Assembly (NCBI GenBank): GCA_934591895.1 | Contig: CAKTPP010000011.1 | Coordinates: 1 to 53,575, forward strand | Length of the DNA stretch: 53,575 nucleotides | Source: an uncultured Oscillospiraceae bacterium | GTDB taxonomy: Bacteria; Bacillota; Clostridia; Oscillospirales; Oscillospiraceae | Reading direction: 5' to 3' | Shown: piece after piece, positions 27,662-36,548 of the stretch | Position numbering within the stretch: the first letter of the stretch is position 1 | Layout of the letters: the number at the start of each line of letters is the position of its first letter | The notes under the pieces: generated by a model | Databases searched by the model: none | What the model was told of the DNA's origin: nothing | The model's input: only the letters and a program-made list of their open reading frames with translations | Translations under genes and position numbers: made by a program

Positions 27662-27746
27662 AGCTTGCTTGCCTTTCTGTTGGTAGTTGCGCACTTATTC
27701 TAACAGATTGCCGCGTCAAGTCAAGCATTCCGGGCAGATTTGCGTG

Positions 27747-28115
27747 TCAATACGCCCGCACATTCTCAACGCGCTTTTTCAGCGCTTCCAGGCTCAGCAT
27801 CACGGCAATGCCGAGCACAAACGAGAGAATGTGAAAATCAGAGAGCGTCATCGCATGCTGCTGCACCTTCAGCGTCGTCGGGCCGACAACGATCGCATAG
27901 AGAGAGCCGAGCATCATGCCCAGCACGGCGTAGGTGACGGCGCCCGCCGCTTTGCGCATCCAGCGGCGGATCCAATGCGGCGCGACCGCAACCCCCACAA
28001 GTGCGCCCACCCCCACTGCTGCCAGCAGCCAGAACTGGCCGAACTGAAAATGCAGCGCGTCTTTCATCGCCGCGATCACGGGCAGATATAGCCCGCACGA
28101 CATCAGCAGAGACGA
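27747..28115 (-). pseudogene. C-terminal fragment of a DUF368 (PopT-type) undecaprenyl-phosphate transporter
   Basis: About 122 residues remain, from SSLLMSCGLYLPVIAAM to ALKKRVENVRAY, with membrane helices typical of the second half of DUF368 proteins, which recycle undecaprenyl phosphate (family normally about 270-320 residues). The N-terminal half is missing: at about 28,112 the sequence becomes the antisense of a different gene. No credible start codon or ribosome binding site is present at the break, so it is unlikely to be functional. Confidence 0.7.
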
Positions 28116-29776
28116 ACACCGGAACCGCTCCCTGTAAGAGCAACTGCCCGACACACATTGCCGTACAGGGCTACATCCGCATGGCAGCCGAGGGCCGCTA
28201 TCTGGATGCGCTCAGGCTCATCAAAAAAGAAAACCCCTTCCCCGCCGTCTGCGGTCACATCTGCAACCGCCGCTGTGAGCAGGCCTGCACCCGCGGCAGC
28301 GTAGACCACGCAGTCGCCATCGACGAGATCAAGAAATTCATCGCAGAGCAGGAGCTGCACGCCGACAAGCGCTACGTGCCAAAGATGCTCAATCAGCGCA
28401 GCATTCCGTTCACGGAGAAGATTGCGGTCATCGGCGCCGGCCCGTCCGGCATGGCTTGCGCCTATTATCTGGCCGAAAAGGGATACCCCGTGACCGTGTT
28501 CGACCGCGACCCCGTTCCCGGCGGCATGCTTATGCTCGGCATCCCGAGCTTCCGCCTCGAAAAGGATGTTGTCAATGCCGAAATCGAAATTCTCCGGGAG
28601 ATGGGTGTGGAATTTTGCTGCGGCGTGGACGTCGGCAAAGACGTCACCATCGCCCAGCTGCGTGCGCAGGGCTACAAGGGCTTCTACATTGCCATCGGTG
28701 CGCAAAAGAGCGCAGCGATCCGCTGCCCGGGTGACGATCTGACCGGCGTGCTCGGCGGTGTGGACTTCCTGCGCAACGTAAATCTCGGTGAACAGCCGGA
28801 CATCGGCAAGGCAGTCGCCGTCATCGGCGGCGGCAATGTCTCCATCGACGTTGCGCGTGCGGCGCTGCGTCTGGTCGCGGAAAAGGTCTATCTAATTTAC
28901 CGCCGCAGCGAGCACGAGCTGAAGGCCGACCGCGAAGAGATCGAGGACGCGCTCGCCGAGGGCATGGAGCTCAAACTACTGCGTGCCCCGGCAGAGATCA
29001 CCGGCAAGGACGGCAAGGTCGGCGCGATCCGTCTGGAAATCATGGCGCTTGGCGAGCCGGACGCTTCCGGACGCTGCGCACCGGTCGGCACCGGCACATT
29101 TGAGACGCTTTCTGTGGACACCGTGATCGGCGCCGTCGGCCAGCGCGTCGACTGGGGCACACTGCTTGACGGCGAGCCCGTAGAGCTGCGCAAAAACGGC
29201 ACGGTTGTCTGCGACGGTCTCACACTTCAGACCGCGCAGCCGGATATCTTTGCCGGCGGTGACGTGGTCACCGGGCCGAAGTTCGCCATCGACGCCATCG
29301 CAGCCGGTAAGGAAGCGGCCATTTCTCTGCACCGATACGTGCACGAGGGCCAGAGCCTGACGATCGGCCGCAACCGCCGCTCGTACTCCGAACTGGACAA
29401 AAGCAATGTCGCCCTGCCGACGGAGTGCTTCGACGCTCCGGCACGTCAGGTGCCCGCAGCGCTCCCCGGTGCACAGGCGTGCAAGACGTTCCGCGACCCG
29501 CGCTGCACGTTCACGGAAGAGCAGGTCAAAAAGGAAGCGTCCCGCTGCCTTGGCTGCGGTGTGAGCGTTGTCGATACCAACCGCTGCATCGGCTGCGGCG
29601 TGTGCACGACCAAGTGTGAATTTGACGCCATCCACCTGCGCCGCGACCACCCGAAGGCAACGAAAATGATCCGCTCCGAGGACAAGATGAAAGCCATCCT
29701 TCCCTACATGATCAAGCGCGCTGCCAAAATCAAAGTCAAAGAACTGCGCAGCAAGCACAGCCGAAGGCATTCATAA
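28112..29776 (+). pseudogene. 5'-truncated NAD(P)/FAD-dependent oxidoreductase with iron-sulfur domains
   Basis: About 554 residues remain of a glutamate-synthase-beta/NfnB-like oxidoreductase. In order: an N-terminal iron-sulfur domain (TAPCKSNCPTHIAVQGY and AVCGHICNRRCEQACTRG), a FAD-binding GAGPSGMACAYYLAEKGY, an NAD(P)-binding GGGNVSIDVARAAL, and a C-terminal two-cluster ferredoxin domain (CLGC and CIGCGVCTTKCEFDAI). Homology starts abruptly at TNTGTAPCK; the frame upstream to 28001 is antisense of the DUF368 fragment. Relatives carry extra N-terminal sequence. The first in-frame ATG (28181) would drop the first cysteine cluster. The family transfers electrons between NAD(P)H, flavin and ferredoxin; the substrate is unknown. 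Confidence 0.72.
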
Positions 29777-29782
29777 TAGACA

Positions 29783-29819
29783 GATCCCCGCCGTCACCCT
29801 TTCAGGCCACGGCGGGGAT
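29783..29819 (+). terminator. Terminator after the oxidoreductase
   Basis: An 11-bp stem ATCCCCGCCGT / ACGGCGGGGAT, 7 bases past the stop, followed by TCTCCTTT. Confidence 0.75.
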
Positions 29820-29835
29820 TCTCCTTTATAAACGT

Positions 29836-29866
29836 CAAGCACCCCGGCGATTAGCCGGGGCGCTTG
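29836..29866 (-). terminator. Terminator after hsp20
   Basis: A stem of CAAGC plus CCCCGGC pairing with its complement, with one mismatch and a 5-base loop; 13 bases past the hsp20 stop. Confidence 0.65.
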
Positions 29867-29878
29867 TGCATTGCTGTG

Positions 29879-30328
29879 TTACTCGATCGCGATGGTAGTG
29901 TGCTTCGGAAGCTCCTTGGGCGCGGCCTTCGGGACGCTGATCTTCAGGATGCCGTCCTCAAATTTCGCGGAAATATCTGCGGACTCCACATCGTCACCGA
30001 CATAGAAGCTGCGGCTCATCGAGCCGGCGTAGCGCTCCTGACGCAGGAACTTGCCCTTCTTGTCGGACTCGTCCTTGTCCAGACCCTTGGCAGCGCTGAT
30101 CGTCAGGTAACCGTCCTGCAGATCAACGGTCACTTCGTCCTTCTTGAAGCCGGGCAGATCCACATCCAGCTCATACGAACCGTCCAGCTCGCGGACATCG
30201 GTCTTCATCATGTTCTTGGCATGCTTACCGTACAGCTCACTGCTGACCTGCGGCATCATGCGCCCAAAGCCGAAGAAATCGGACAGCGAATCATCAAACA
30301 GGTTTTCACCAAAAATACTCGGCAACAT
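29879..30328 (-). CDS. hsp20: Small heat shock protein, Hsp20/alpha-crystallin family
   Basis: An ATP-independent holdase chaperone that binds unfolding proteins during heat stress. In its 149 residues the alpha-crystallin domain runs from about 43 to the end, with ELDVDLPGFKKDEV, GYLTISAAK, a SRSFYVGDDV segment and the AKFEDGILKISVPK strand. RBS GGAGGAATGACTT precedes ATG 30328. A CIRCE operator overlaps its promoter, so HrcA repression is likely. The leader is about 125 bases. Confidence 0.95.
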   Translation of the reverse strand: MLPSIFGENLFDDSLSDFFGFGRMMPQVSSELYGKHAKNMMKTDVRELDGSYELDVDLPGFKKDEVTVDLQDGYLTISAAKGLDKDESDKKGKFLRQERYAGSMSRSFYVGDDVESADISAKFEDGILKISVPKAAPKELPKHTTIAIE

Positions 30329-30459
30329 AAGTCATTCCTCCATTCATACCTTTCGTAGGCGCTGGGGAAAAACTCCATGCGTTGGCGAACTCTGTTACCG
30401 TTTGTACAACAATGCCTGATCTCCGGAGGGCTCTCAACGCTCCCTCATCGATCGTCCTC

Positions 30460-30487
30460 ATCATAGCACACGTTTTAGCACTGTCAA
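30460..30487 (-). promoter_or_regulatory. Sigma-A promoter of hsp20
   Basis: Minus strand: TTGACA (30482-30487), 16 bases, TATGAT (30460-30465). The -35 sits inside the CIRCE element. Confidence 0.75.
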
Positions 30488-30501
30488 GCCGAGAGTGCTA
30501 A
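30475..30501. promoter_or_regulatory. CIRCE operator (HrcA binding site)
   Basis: TTAGCACTG, 9 bases, GAGTGCTAA: one mismatch to the CIRCE consensus (TTAGCACTC-N9-GAGTGCTAA). It covers the -35 of hsp20, consistent with repression by HrcA. Confidence 0.92.
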
Positions 30502-30555
30502 TATTCACAAATGACGCAACATTTGTTCACAAAATATACGATTTAAAAAGTTCGG

Positions 30556-30580
30556 CCGCCCTGCAAAGCCTGCAGGGCGG
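30556..30580 (-). terminator. Terminator after queA
   Basis: A perfect 10-bp stem CCGCCCTGCA / TGCAGGGCGG with a 5-base loop; on the minus strand CCGAACTTTTT follows. Confidence 0.85.
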
Positions 30581-30607
30581 TCATGTAGGCAGTCACTGAT
30601 TGGACAA

Positions 30608-31636
30608 TCAAAAATCCGCGATAAACATTGCATCTCCAAACGAAAAGAACCGGTAGCGGTTTTCGACGGCAATTTTGTATGCGTTGAGGATGTGCTCCCG
30701 CCCGGCCAGCGCCGACACGAGCATGATGAGCGTGCTCTCCGGCAGATGGAAGTTCGTGACGAGCGCATCCATGCATTTAAACTTGTAGCCGGGATAGATG
30801 AAGATGTCCGTCCAGCCGGACTGTGCACGCAGCGTTCCGTCGGGCTCGGCAAAGCTCTCGACCGTGCGGCAGGACGTCGTGCCGACGCAGATGACGCGCC
30901 CGCCGCTCGCCTTCGTCTCGTTGACGATGCGCGCCGTCTCCTCCGGAATGATGCAAAACTCCGAGTGCATGGGATGATCTTCGATCTCATCCTCCTTGAC
31001 AGGGCGGAACGTGCCGAGACCGACGTGCAGCGTGACATAACCGAGCTTTACGCCCATGTCTGCGATCTGCTGCAGCAGCTCCTTCGTAAAGTGCAGACCG
31101 GCCGTCGGTGCGGCGGCGCTGCCGAGCTCGCGGGAATAGACCGTCTGGTAGCGTTCCTGATCCTGAAGCTCCGCCTTGATATACGGCGGCAGCGGCATTT
31201 TGCCCAGCCGCTCAAGGACCTCGAGGAAGATACCCTCATAGTGAAACTGCACGATCTTGTTGCCGTCGGCGATCGCGTCAACGACCGTGGCGGTCAGCTC
31301 CCCGTCGCCGAACGAGAGCGCGGTGCCGGGCTGCGTCTTGCGTCCCGGCCGGGTCAGGCACTCCCATTTTCCGTCGCCGAGATCACGCAGCAGCAGCACC
31401 TCGACCGCGCCGCCCGTACTCCGGTGGCCGAGCAGGCGCGCAGGAAGCACGCGCGAATCGTTGAGGATCAGGCAGTCGTTCGGGTGCAGGAACTGCGGCA
31501 GCTCATAAAAGTGGTGGTGCTCGACCGCGCCGGTCGTTTTATCGAGGGTCAGCAGCCGGGAAGCATCGCGGCGCTCGAGCGGCGTCTGCGCGATGAGCTC
31601 CTCCGGCAGGTCAAAATAGAAATCCGATTTTTTCAT
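30608..31636 (-). CDS. queA: S-adenosylmethionine:tRNA ribosyltransferase-isomerase
   Basis: Transfers the ribosyl part of SAM to preQ1 in tRNA to form epoxyqueuosine. Family features include the FDLPEELIAQTPLERRDASR start, GSAAAPTAGLHFT, HVGLGTFRPV and the C-terminal TNFHLPESTLIMLVSA. It has 342 residues. Its ATG overlaps the stop of spoIID by 4 bases (ATGA), so the two are translationally coupled. Confidence 0.97.
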   Translation of the reverse strand: MKKSDFYFDLPEELIAQTPLERRDASRLLTLDKTTGAVEHHHFYELPQFLHPNDCLILNDSRVLPARLLGHRSTGGAVEVLLLRDLGDGKWECLTRPGRKTQPGTALSFGDGELTATVVDAIADGNKIVQFHYEGIFLEVLERLGKMPLPPYIKAELQDQERYQTVYSRELGSAAAPTAGLHFTKELLQQIADMGVKLGYVTLHVGLGTFRPVKEDEIEDHPMHSEFCIIPEETARIVNETKASGGRVICVGTTSCRTVESFAEPDGTLRAQSGWTDIFIYPGYKFKCMDALVTNFHLPESTLIMLVSALAGREHILNAYKIAVENRYRFFSFGDAMFIADF

Positions 31637-33234
31637 GAAACATAGGCTCCGGTATAATAGAAACTAATGATCTCTTCGTAGGTCTTGCCGTGTACCTCCG
31701 CCATAGCCTTGGCGCCCCACTGGCTCATGCCGCAGTTGTGGCCGTAGCCGCCGCCGACGACATTGTAGACATTCGAAGCCGCATCATACTCCACAGTGAA
31801 GTGGCGGCTGTTATAGCGCAGACCGCAGATCTTGGTCAAAAACGTGCGCACATTGTCCTTGCTGTAAGTCTTGCCTCCGACCGTCACGGTCATGACGTTG
31901 CCGATGGGCGTATAGGTGACGGAAACGTCGCCGACGGCGTCGCGGGAAACGGACGTCTGCCAGCTCTTGCAGTAAAATTCGATGTCCTTTTCATACGGGT
32001 CGACCACGCCGCGCAGATACGGCACCTCCGCGACCCAGACATTCTCGGAGTTCTCGGTCGCGCCGCCATCGGCAGCAAAGAAGAACGTCTCACAGAGCTT
32101 ACCCTGATAGCGGACGAACTTCCCCGCCGTCTCGTCTACGGCGCGGTCACTGTTGGCACTGGCTTCGATCGTGCCATAATAAACCTGACTGGTCGTCGTC
32201 GCCGTGATATCAAAGCCATACGCCGGCACACCGTTCATGTGCGAGGCGGCATACGTGCGCGCGCAGACCGCCTGCGCCTTGAGCGCCTCGAGCGGCCAGC
32301 CGCTGCTCATCTCATAGGGCACAACGCCCTTGACGTACGACTCCAGATCCACGAAATTCACCAGCGTGAGCTTCTGCGGTTCCGACGTGCTGAAGCGGGT
32401 AAACTGGAAATCACCGTAGTACGTACACGAGCGGTCCGTGCTGCGGTACTTACACTCGGTCACCTGCGTGATCGCGGCGCCGCTGCCGTTCTGGGGCGCG
32501 AGCGTGAGTGATTTTGTCGAGCCGCAGTCAAAACCGAAGAGGATCTGATCCGAGCCGGCCTTCACGACCAGCACGCCGCGCGAGCCGCCGGAAACAACGC
32601 TGCCCTTCGCGGCAGCCGACGATGCGGAGGCTTCGTCCGCCGTCGCAAAGCTGCCGATACGCACGCGGTACGTTCCGTTATAGAACACCGGATAGCCGCC
32701 GCACGACTTCGCAGCCTCCTGCGCCGCGTCAAAGCTTGCATACGTGTCGCCGAGCTGGATGTGATAAGCGCCGAAGGTGCTGCTTCCGACCGTGACGTTC
32801 GTGTCTGCAACGACGGCCACGGCGCTCTCCTCCGTCGAGGCGACCTTGCGGAAAACGCGGCCGGCCTCTTCATCATAATATCCGAAGGCAAAGCCGGATC
32901 CCGTCCGGATCTGCAGATGGACAACATCCAGCGCCGTCGAACCGAACGCCAGTCCCGCGCGGATGATGCCGTTCGGAATGTCCGGCTGCACATCGTCGTA
33001 CTCCGTGCCGCCGAGCAGCTGTGTGCCGTTTGCCGTGGCTGCATAGACGCCGCGCTCCGGCAGCTTTGCCGCTTCACCGGCCGCGCCGACGGCATACGCG
33101 TCCGCCATCGTCAGCGTGCTGCTGCCGTCATTGACGTAATACGTCTGCGCACCGAACGCCGGTGTGCAGGGCGCCGCCGCCAGCAGAGCGGCAGCAAGCA
33201 GCGCCGTTGCTGCCTTTTTCAAACTCGATTTCAT
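31633..33234 (-). CDS. spoIID: SpoIID/LytB-domain protein with SPOR-like insert
   Basis: A stage II sporulation D-type lytic transglycosylase that degrades denuded glycan strands during engulfment. After an N-terminal signal/anchor (AATALLAAALLAAAPCTPAFG), a SPOR-like segment (about residues 170-220, YHIQLGDTYASFDAAQEAA) precedes the SpoIID domain (LESYVKGVVPYEMSSGWPLE, LKAQAVCARTYAASH, and GYGHNCGMSQWGA near the end). ATG 33234 has GAGGTG 6 bases upstream; the frame to 33282 is not used. At 533 residues it is longer than the classical SpoIID, so a vegetative LytB-like role remains possible. Overlaps queA. Confidence 0.85.
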   Translation of the reverse strand: MKSSLKKAATALLAAALLAAAPCTPAFGAQTYYVNDGSSTLTMADAYAVGAAGEAAKLPERGVYAATANGTQLLGGTEYDDVQPDIPNGIIRAGLAFGSTALDVVHLQIRTGSGFAFGYYDEEAGRVFRKVASTEESAVAVVADTNVTVGSSTFGAYHIQLGDTYASFDAAQEAAKSCGGYPVFYNGTYRVRIGSFATADEASASSAAAKGSVVSGGSRGVLVVKAGSDQILFGFDCGSTKSLTLAPQNGSGAAITQVTECKYRSTDRSCTYYGDFQFTRFSTSEPQKLTLVNFVDLESYVKGVVPYEMSSGWPLEALKAQAVCARTYAASHMNGVPAYGFDITATTTSQVYYGTIEASANSDRAVDETAGKFVRYQGKLCETFFFAADGGATENSENVWVAEVPYLRGVVDPYEKDIEFYCKSWQTSVSRDAVGDVSVTYTPIGNVMTVTVGGKTYSKDNVRTFLTKICGLRYNSRHFTVEYDAASNVYNVVGGGYGHNCGMSQWGAKAMAEVHGKTYEEIISFYYTGAYVS

Positions 33235-33285
33235 AGCGCACCTCGCTGATTTGTGAGAGTGGTCATACGCAAAATATGACACTTT

Positions 33286-33314
33286 ATTATAATAACTTTT
33301 CGCGCATTATGCAA
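33286..33314 (-). promoter_or_regulatory. Promoter of spoIID-queA
   Basis: Minus strand: TTGCAT (33309-33314), 17 bases, TATAAT (33286-33291). A GTCATATT sequence lies just downstream, but no matching sigma-E -10 was found at 13-15 bases. A GTCATA-N7-TATGAC dyad follows the -10. Confidence 0.55.
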
Positions 33315-33329
33315 GTGCTTTTCTATGGC

Positions 33330-33362
33330 AAAACGCCCTCCGGCAGTCCCGGAGGGCGTTTT
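33330..33362. terminator. Terminator after mgtE
   Basis: A perfect 14-bp stem AAAACGCCCTCCGG / CCGGAGGGCGTTTT with a 5-base loop, T-rich on both sides. Confidence 0.88.
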
Positions 33363-33374
33363 GAAAAAGGCGCG

Positions 33375-34787
33375 TCAGATATGCAGAAATACTTTTGCGA
33401 TGGAAAAATAGATCAGCAATGACACTGCATCCGTGATCGTCGAAATCAGCGGGCTTGCCATGACCGCCGGGTCAACGCCGATCTTTTCGGCGATCATCGG
33501 CAGAAGGCTGCCGACCGCCTTGGCGAACATGACCACAAACACGATCGTGCAGCAGACCGTCGCCGCGACCGACATCGTGACAGCGGTGTTGCCGAGCAGG
33601 AGCCGGTCGACCAGCAGCATTTTGATGAAGTTCGCCGCGGCAAGCGATACACCGCACAAAAAGGCAACGCGCAGCTCTTTCCAGATCACACGCAGCGCGT
33701 CCGACGTCGACGTATCTCCAAGTGACAGGCTGCGGATGATCGCCGTGGACGACTGGCTGCCGGAGTTGCCGCCCGTGCCCATGAGCATGGGCATGAATGA
33801 CGCGAGCGCGACCTGTGTCGCCAACGCATCCTCAAAGTGCGTGACGATCATGCCGGTAAACGTCGCCGAGAGCATGAGAAACATCAGCCACGGGATGCGG
33901 TTTTTCCAGATATCCACGACGCTTGTGCGGGAGTACGGCTTATCGGACGGCGTGATACCGGCCATCTTTTCGATATCCTCCGTAGCCTCCTGCTCCATGA
34001 CGTCGATGATATCGTCGACCGTGACGATACCGACGAGGCAGCCTTCCCTGTCTACGACCGGGATGGCCAGCAGGTCGTAGTTGGAGATCATCTCCGAGAC
34101 CTCTTCCTGGTCATCGCCCGTGGTCGCATAGATGACATTGGTGTCCATGATGTCCTCAAGGATCTCGTCGTCATCCGACAGCAGCAGATCCTTGACCGTG
34201 ATGACACCCTCAAGCTTGCGCTTGGCCGACGTGACATAGCAGACGTAGATCGTCTCCTTATTTTCGCCGATCTTGCGGATGCGGGCAAACGCCTCGCGCA
34301 CGCTCATATATTTTTTCAGATCCACAAACTCGGCCGTCATGATGCTGCCGGCAGAGTTTTCGGGGTATTTCAGGTATTGATTGATGAGCGCACGTGTGGC
34401 AGGCGTCGCCGTGCGCATGACACGCTTGACGACGTTTGCCGGCAGCTCCTCCATCATGTCGACCGCGTCGTCAACATACAGCTCTTCGATGATGCCGGCG
34501 AGCTCCGTGTCGGTGATGGAGTTGATGATCGTCTCCTGCTCCTCGACCTGAAGGTTTGCGAACACCGACGCCGCGATCTCCTTGGACAGGATGCGAAACA
34601 CCATCGCCATCCGCTGGGGATTATCCTCCCAGAGCTCACAGAGAAACTCGGAAATATCAAACTCATTCATCTCACTGAGCTTTTGGCTCAGCGCCTTCAT
34701 CCGATGCTGATCCAGAAGTGCAAAGAGTTCGTCATGCAGCGCCTCGTAGTCCTCGTACTCCTCATATTCCGTGTTCTGATCGTCCAT
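33375..34787 (-). CDS. mgtE: Magnesium transporter MgtE
   Basis: A 470-residue Mg2+ channel. An N-terminal MgtE_N helical domain (to about residue 135) is followed by a CBS pair (about 140-260, LEGVITVKDLLLSDDDEIL and GCLVGIVTVDDIIDVM) that senses cytoplasmic Mg2+, and five membrane helices with the pore motif PMLMGTGGNSGSQSS. No M-box riboswitch is seen upstream; the gene follows ahcY by 34 bases and is probably co-transcribed. A polar N-terminus (DDQNTEYEEYEDYE) is unusual but not disruptive. Confidence 0.96.
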   Translation of the reverse strand: MDDQNTEYEEYEDYEALHDELFALLDQHRMKALSQKLSEMNEFDISEFLCELWEDNPQRMAMVFRILSKEIAASVFANLQVEEQETIINSITDTELAGIIEELYVDDAVDMMEELPANVVKRVMRTATPATRALINQYLKYPENSAGSIMTAEFVDLKKYMSVREAFARIRKIGENKETIYVCYVTSAKRKLEGVITVKDLLLSDDDEILEDIMDTNVIYATTGDDQEEVSEMISNYDLLAIPVVDREGCLVGIVTVDDIIDVMEQEATEDIEKMAGITPSDKPYSRTSVVDIWKNRIPWLMFLMLSATFTGMIVTHFEDALATQVALASFMPMLMGTGGNSGSQSSTAIIRSLSLGDTSTSDALRVIWKELRVAFLCGVSLAAANFIKMLLVDRLLLGNTAVTMSVAATVCCTIVFVVMFAKAVGSLLPMIAEKIGVDPAVMASPLISTITDAVSLLIYFSIAKVFLHI

Positions 34788-34821
34788 CTCCCTGCCCCTC
34801 CTTTCCGTCCGGTGTTACAGA

Positions 34822-36057
34822 TCAGCCGTTGAGGTACTCCTTCTGGCTGCAGCTGAGACTGTCGATGGAGACACCCATGGCCTTGAGCTTGCGGCGCGCG
34901 ATGTTGTCGTCGATCTCCGCAGGCACAGACACGACGCCCGGACGCAGCTGTCCGCGCGTGCGCACCAGATACTCCGCGCTCATAGCCTGCACGGCAAAGC
35001 TCATATCCATGATCTCGGCAGGATGTCCGTCACCGGCCGCCAGATTCACCAGCCGTCCCTGCGCGATGACGTAGATCGTCTTGCCGTTCGGCAGACGGTA
35101 AGCATCAATATTGTGCCGCGCCTCATAGATCTCATCCGCGCAGCGATCAAGCGCCTCCATGTCGATCTCCACATTGAAGTGACCGGCGTTGGAGACGATC
35201 GCACCGTCTTTCATGCGCTCGCAATGCTCGAGCGTGATAACATCCTTGCAGCCCGTGACCGACACGAAAATGTCGCCGATCGCTGCAGCGTCCATCATCG
35301 GCATGACCTCGTAGCCGTCCATCACGGCCTCGAGCGCACGGACAGGGTCGACCTCGGTCACGACGACCTTTGCGCCGAGCCCCTTTGCGCGCAGCGCAAC
35401 ACCCTTGCCGCACCAGCCGTAGCCGTTGACGACCACGTACTTGCCTGCAATGACGAGGTTCGTCGTGCGCATGATGCCGTCCCACACGGACTGACCCGTG
35501 CCGTAGCGGTTATCAAACAGATGCTTGCAGTCGGCGTCATTGACCATGATCATCGGGAAACGCAGCGTCCCCGCGCGATCCATGATGCGCAGGCGGTGGA
35601 TGCCGGTCGTCGTCTCCTCGCAGCCGCCGATGACCTGCGGGATGAGATCGGTGAACTCCGTATGCATCAGATGCACCAGATCGCCGCCGTCATCGATGAT
35701 GATGTTCGGGCCGACGGAGAGCACGCTGCGCAGATGCGCCTGATATTCCTCGTCCGAGCAGCCGTAGATTGCATGCACATCCATGCCCTTGGCCGCCAGC
35801 GCCGCTGCGACGTCGTCCTGTGTAGACAGAGGATTCGAGCCGGTGACATGCATCTGCGCGCCGCCCATCTCGAGCACGCGGCAGAGATAAGCAGTCTTGG
35901 CCTCCAGATGCACGGACAGCGCGATCTTGAGGCCGGCGAACGGCTTTTCACGCGCAAAATCGATGCCGATGTCGCGCAAAACAGGCATATGTGCTTCTAC
36001 CCAGCGGATCTTCCGCTCTCCGGATTCCGCAAGGTTCAGATCTTTGATCGTGCTCAT
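34822..36057 (-). CDS. ahcY: Adenosylhomocysteinase
   Basis: NAD-dependent hydrolysis of S-adenosylhomocysteine to adenosine and homocysteine, recycling the product of SAM methyltransferases. The substrate domain has SVHLEAKTAYL and GSNPLSTQDDVAAAL; the NAD-binding motif is NGYGWCGKGVALRAKG. It has 411 residues and ends in YLNG, as in the shorter bacterial/archaeal form. RBS GGGAGGTTGCCCT precedes ATG 36057. Confidence 0.95.
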   Translation of the reverse strand: MSTIKDLNLAESGERKIRWVEAHMPVLRDIGIDFAREKPFAGLKIALSVHLEAKTAYLCRVLEMGGAQMHVTGSNPLSTQDDVAAALAAKGMDVHAIYGCSDEEYQAHLRSVLSVGPNIIIDDGGDLVHLMHTEFTDLIPQVIGGCEETTTGIHRLRIMDRAGTLRFPMIMVNDADCKHLFDNRYGTGQSVWDGIMRTTNLVIAGKYVVVNGYGWCGKGVALRAKGLGAKVVVTEVDPVRALEAVMDGYEVMPMMDAAAIGDIFVSVTGCKDVITLEHCERMKDGAIVSNAGHFNVEIDMEALDRCADEIYEARHNIDAYRLPNGKTIYVIAQGRLVNLAAGDGHPAEIMDMSFAVQAMSAEYLVRTRGQLRPGVVSVPAEIDDNIARRKLKAMGVSIDSLSCSQKEYLNG

Positions 36058-36095
36058 AGGGCAACCTCCCGCTGAAAAATCGATTTAGGCGCTTT

Positions 36096-36124
36096 ATTCT
36101 AACACTTTCGGCAGGCGTTGACAA
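36096..36124 (-). promoter_or_regulatory. Sigma-A promoter of ahcY-mgtE
   Basis: Minus strand: TTGTCA (36119-36124), 17 bases, TAGAAT (36096-36101), about 35 bases upstream of ahcY. Confidence 0.65.
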
Positions 36125-36142
36125 CCTGTATTTGCGCAGAAA

Positions 36143-36175
36143 ACGCCCCGGAAGGGCAGTATCCCTCCGGGACGT
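36143..36175 (-). terminator. Terminator after the spoIIE operon
   Basis: An imperfect GC-rich stem (ACGCCCCGGAAGGG with CCCTCCGGGACGT); on the minus strand TTTTCTG follows. Confidence 0.65.
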
Positions 36176-36191
36176 CGAGAAAACCGTCGGT

Positions 36192-36548
36192 TCACCAGCC
36201 GCAGTACAGACAGTATCCGATGGCGGCCGCCAGCGCTGCTGCGACGGAGCACAGGCCGATCAGCAGACCGGTGTAGGATCTCTGCTTCGGCCGCGGTGCA
36301 CGCGCCTGCGGCACGCAGCCGACGGCCGCGCGCGCCTGACGCACGAGATCCTCCGCAGTGACGCCGCTGCCGGCCGCGTCATCGCGCACAATGTAGATGA
36401 TCTGCTCAAACAGCGAGCTTTCGGCGGTGTCGACCACCACCACACGGCGCGAGACCCCGCGTGCAAACGCGATCTCTCCGGCATTCGCCGCCATCGGGAG
36501 CGGCTGCGATCGCGCGGAATTCCGGACAGACTTGTTTTTCCGTTTCAT
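36192..36548 (-). CDS. Small tail-anchored-like protein in the spoIIE operon, function unknown
   Basis: A 118-residue protein that I do not recognise. It has a basic N-terminus (MKRKNKSVRNSARSQ), a soluble region with RRVVVVDTAESSLFEQIIYI and a VRDDAAGSGVTAEDLVRQAR helix, then a basic RPKQRS patch and one C-terminal membrane helix (LLIGLCSVAAALAAAIGYCL) with only a few residues after it. This suggests a tail-anchored protein facing the cytoplasm. Its ATG shares a base with the spoIIE stop (TGATG), so translation is coupled and a sporulation role with SpoIIE is a reasonable guess. Confidence 0.7.
   Translation of the reverse strand: MKRKNKSVRNSARSQPLPMAANAGEIAFARGVSRRVVVVDTAESSLFEQIIYIVRDDAAGSGVTAEDLVRQARAAVGCVPQARAPRPKQRSYTGLLIGLCSVAAALAAAIGYCLYCGW

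Noticed and set aside
28001..28111. Upstream extension of the oxidoreductase to an ATG at 28001
   Set aside because: These codons are the antisense of the DUF368 fragment and match no oxidoreductase N-terminus.
34788..34821. M-box riboswitch before mgtE
   Set aside because: The gap to ahcY is only 34 bases, too short, and no M-box sequence is seen.
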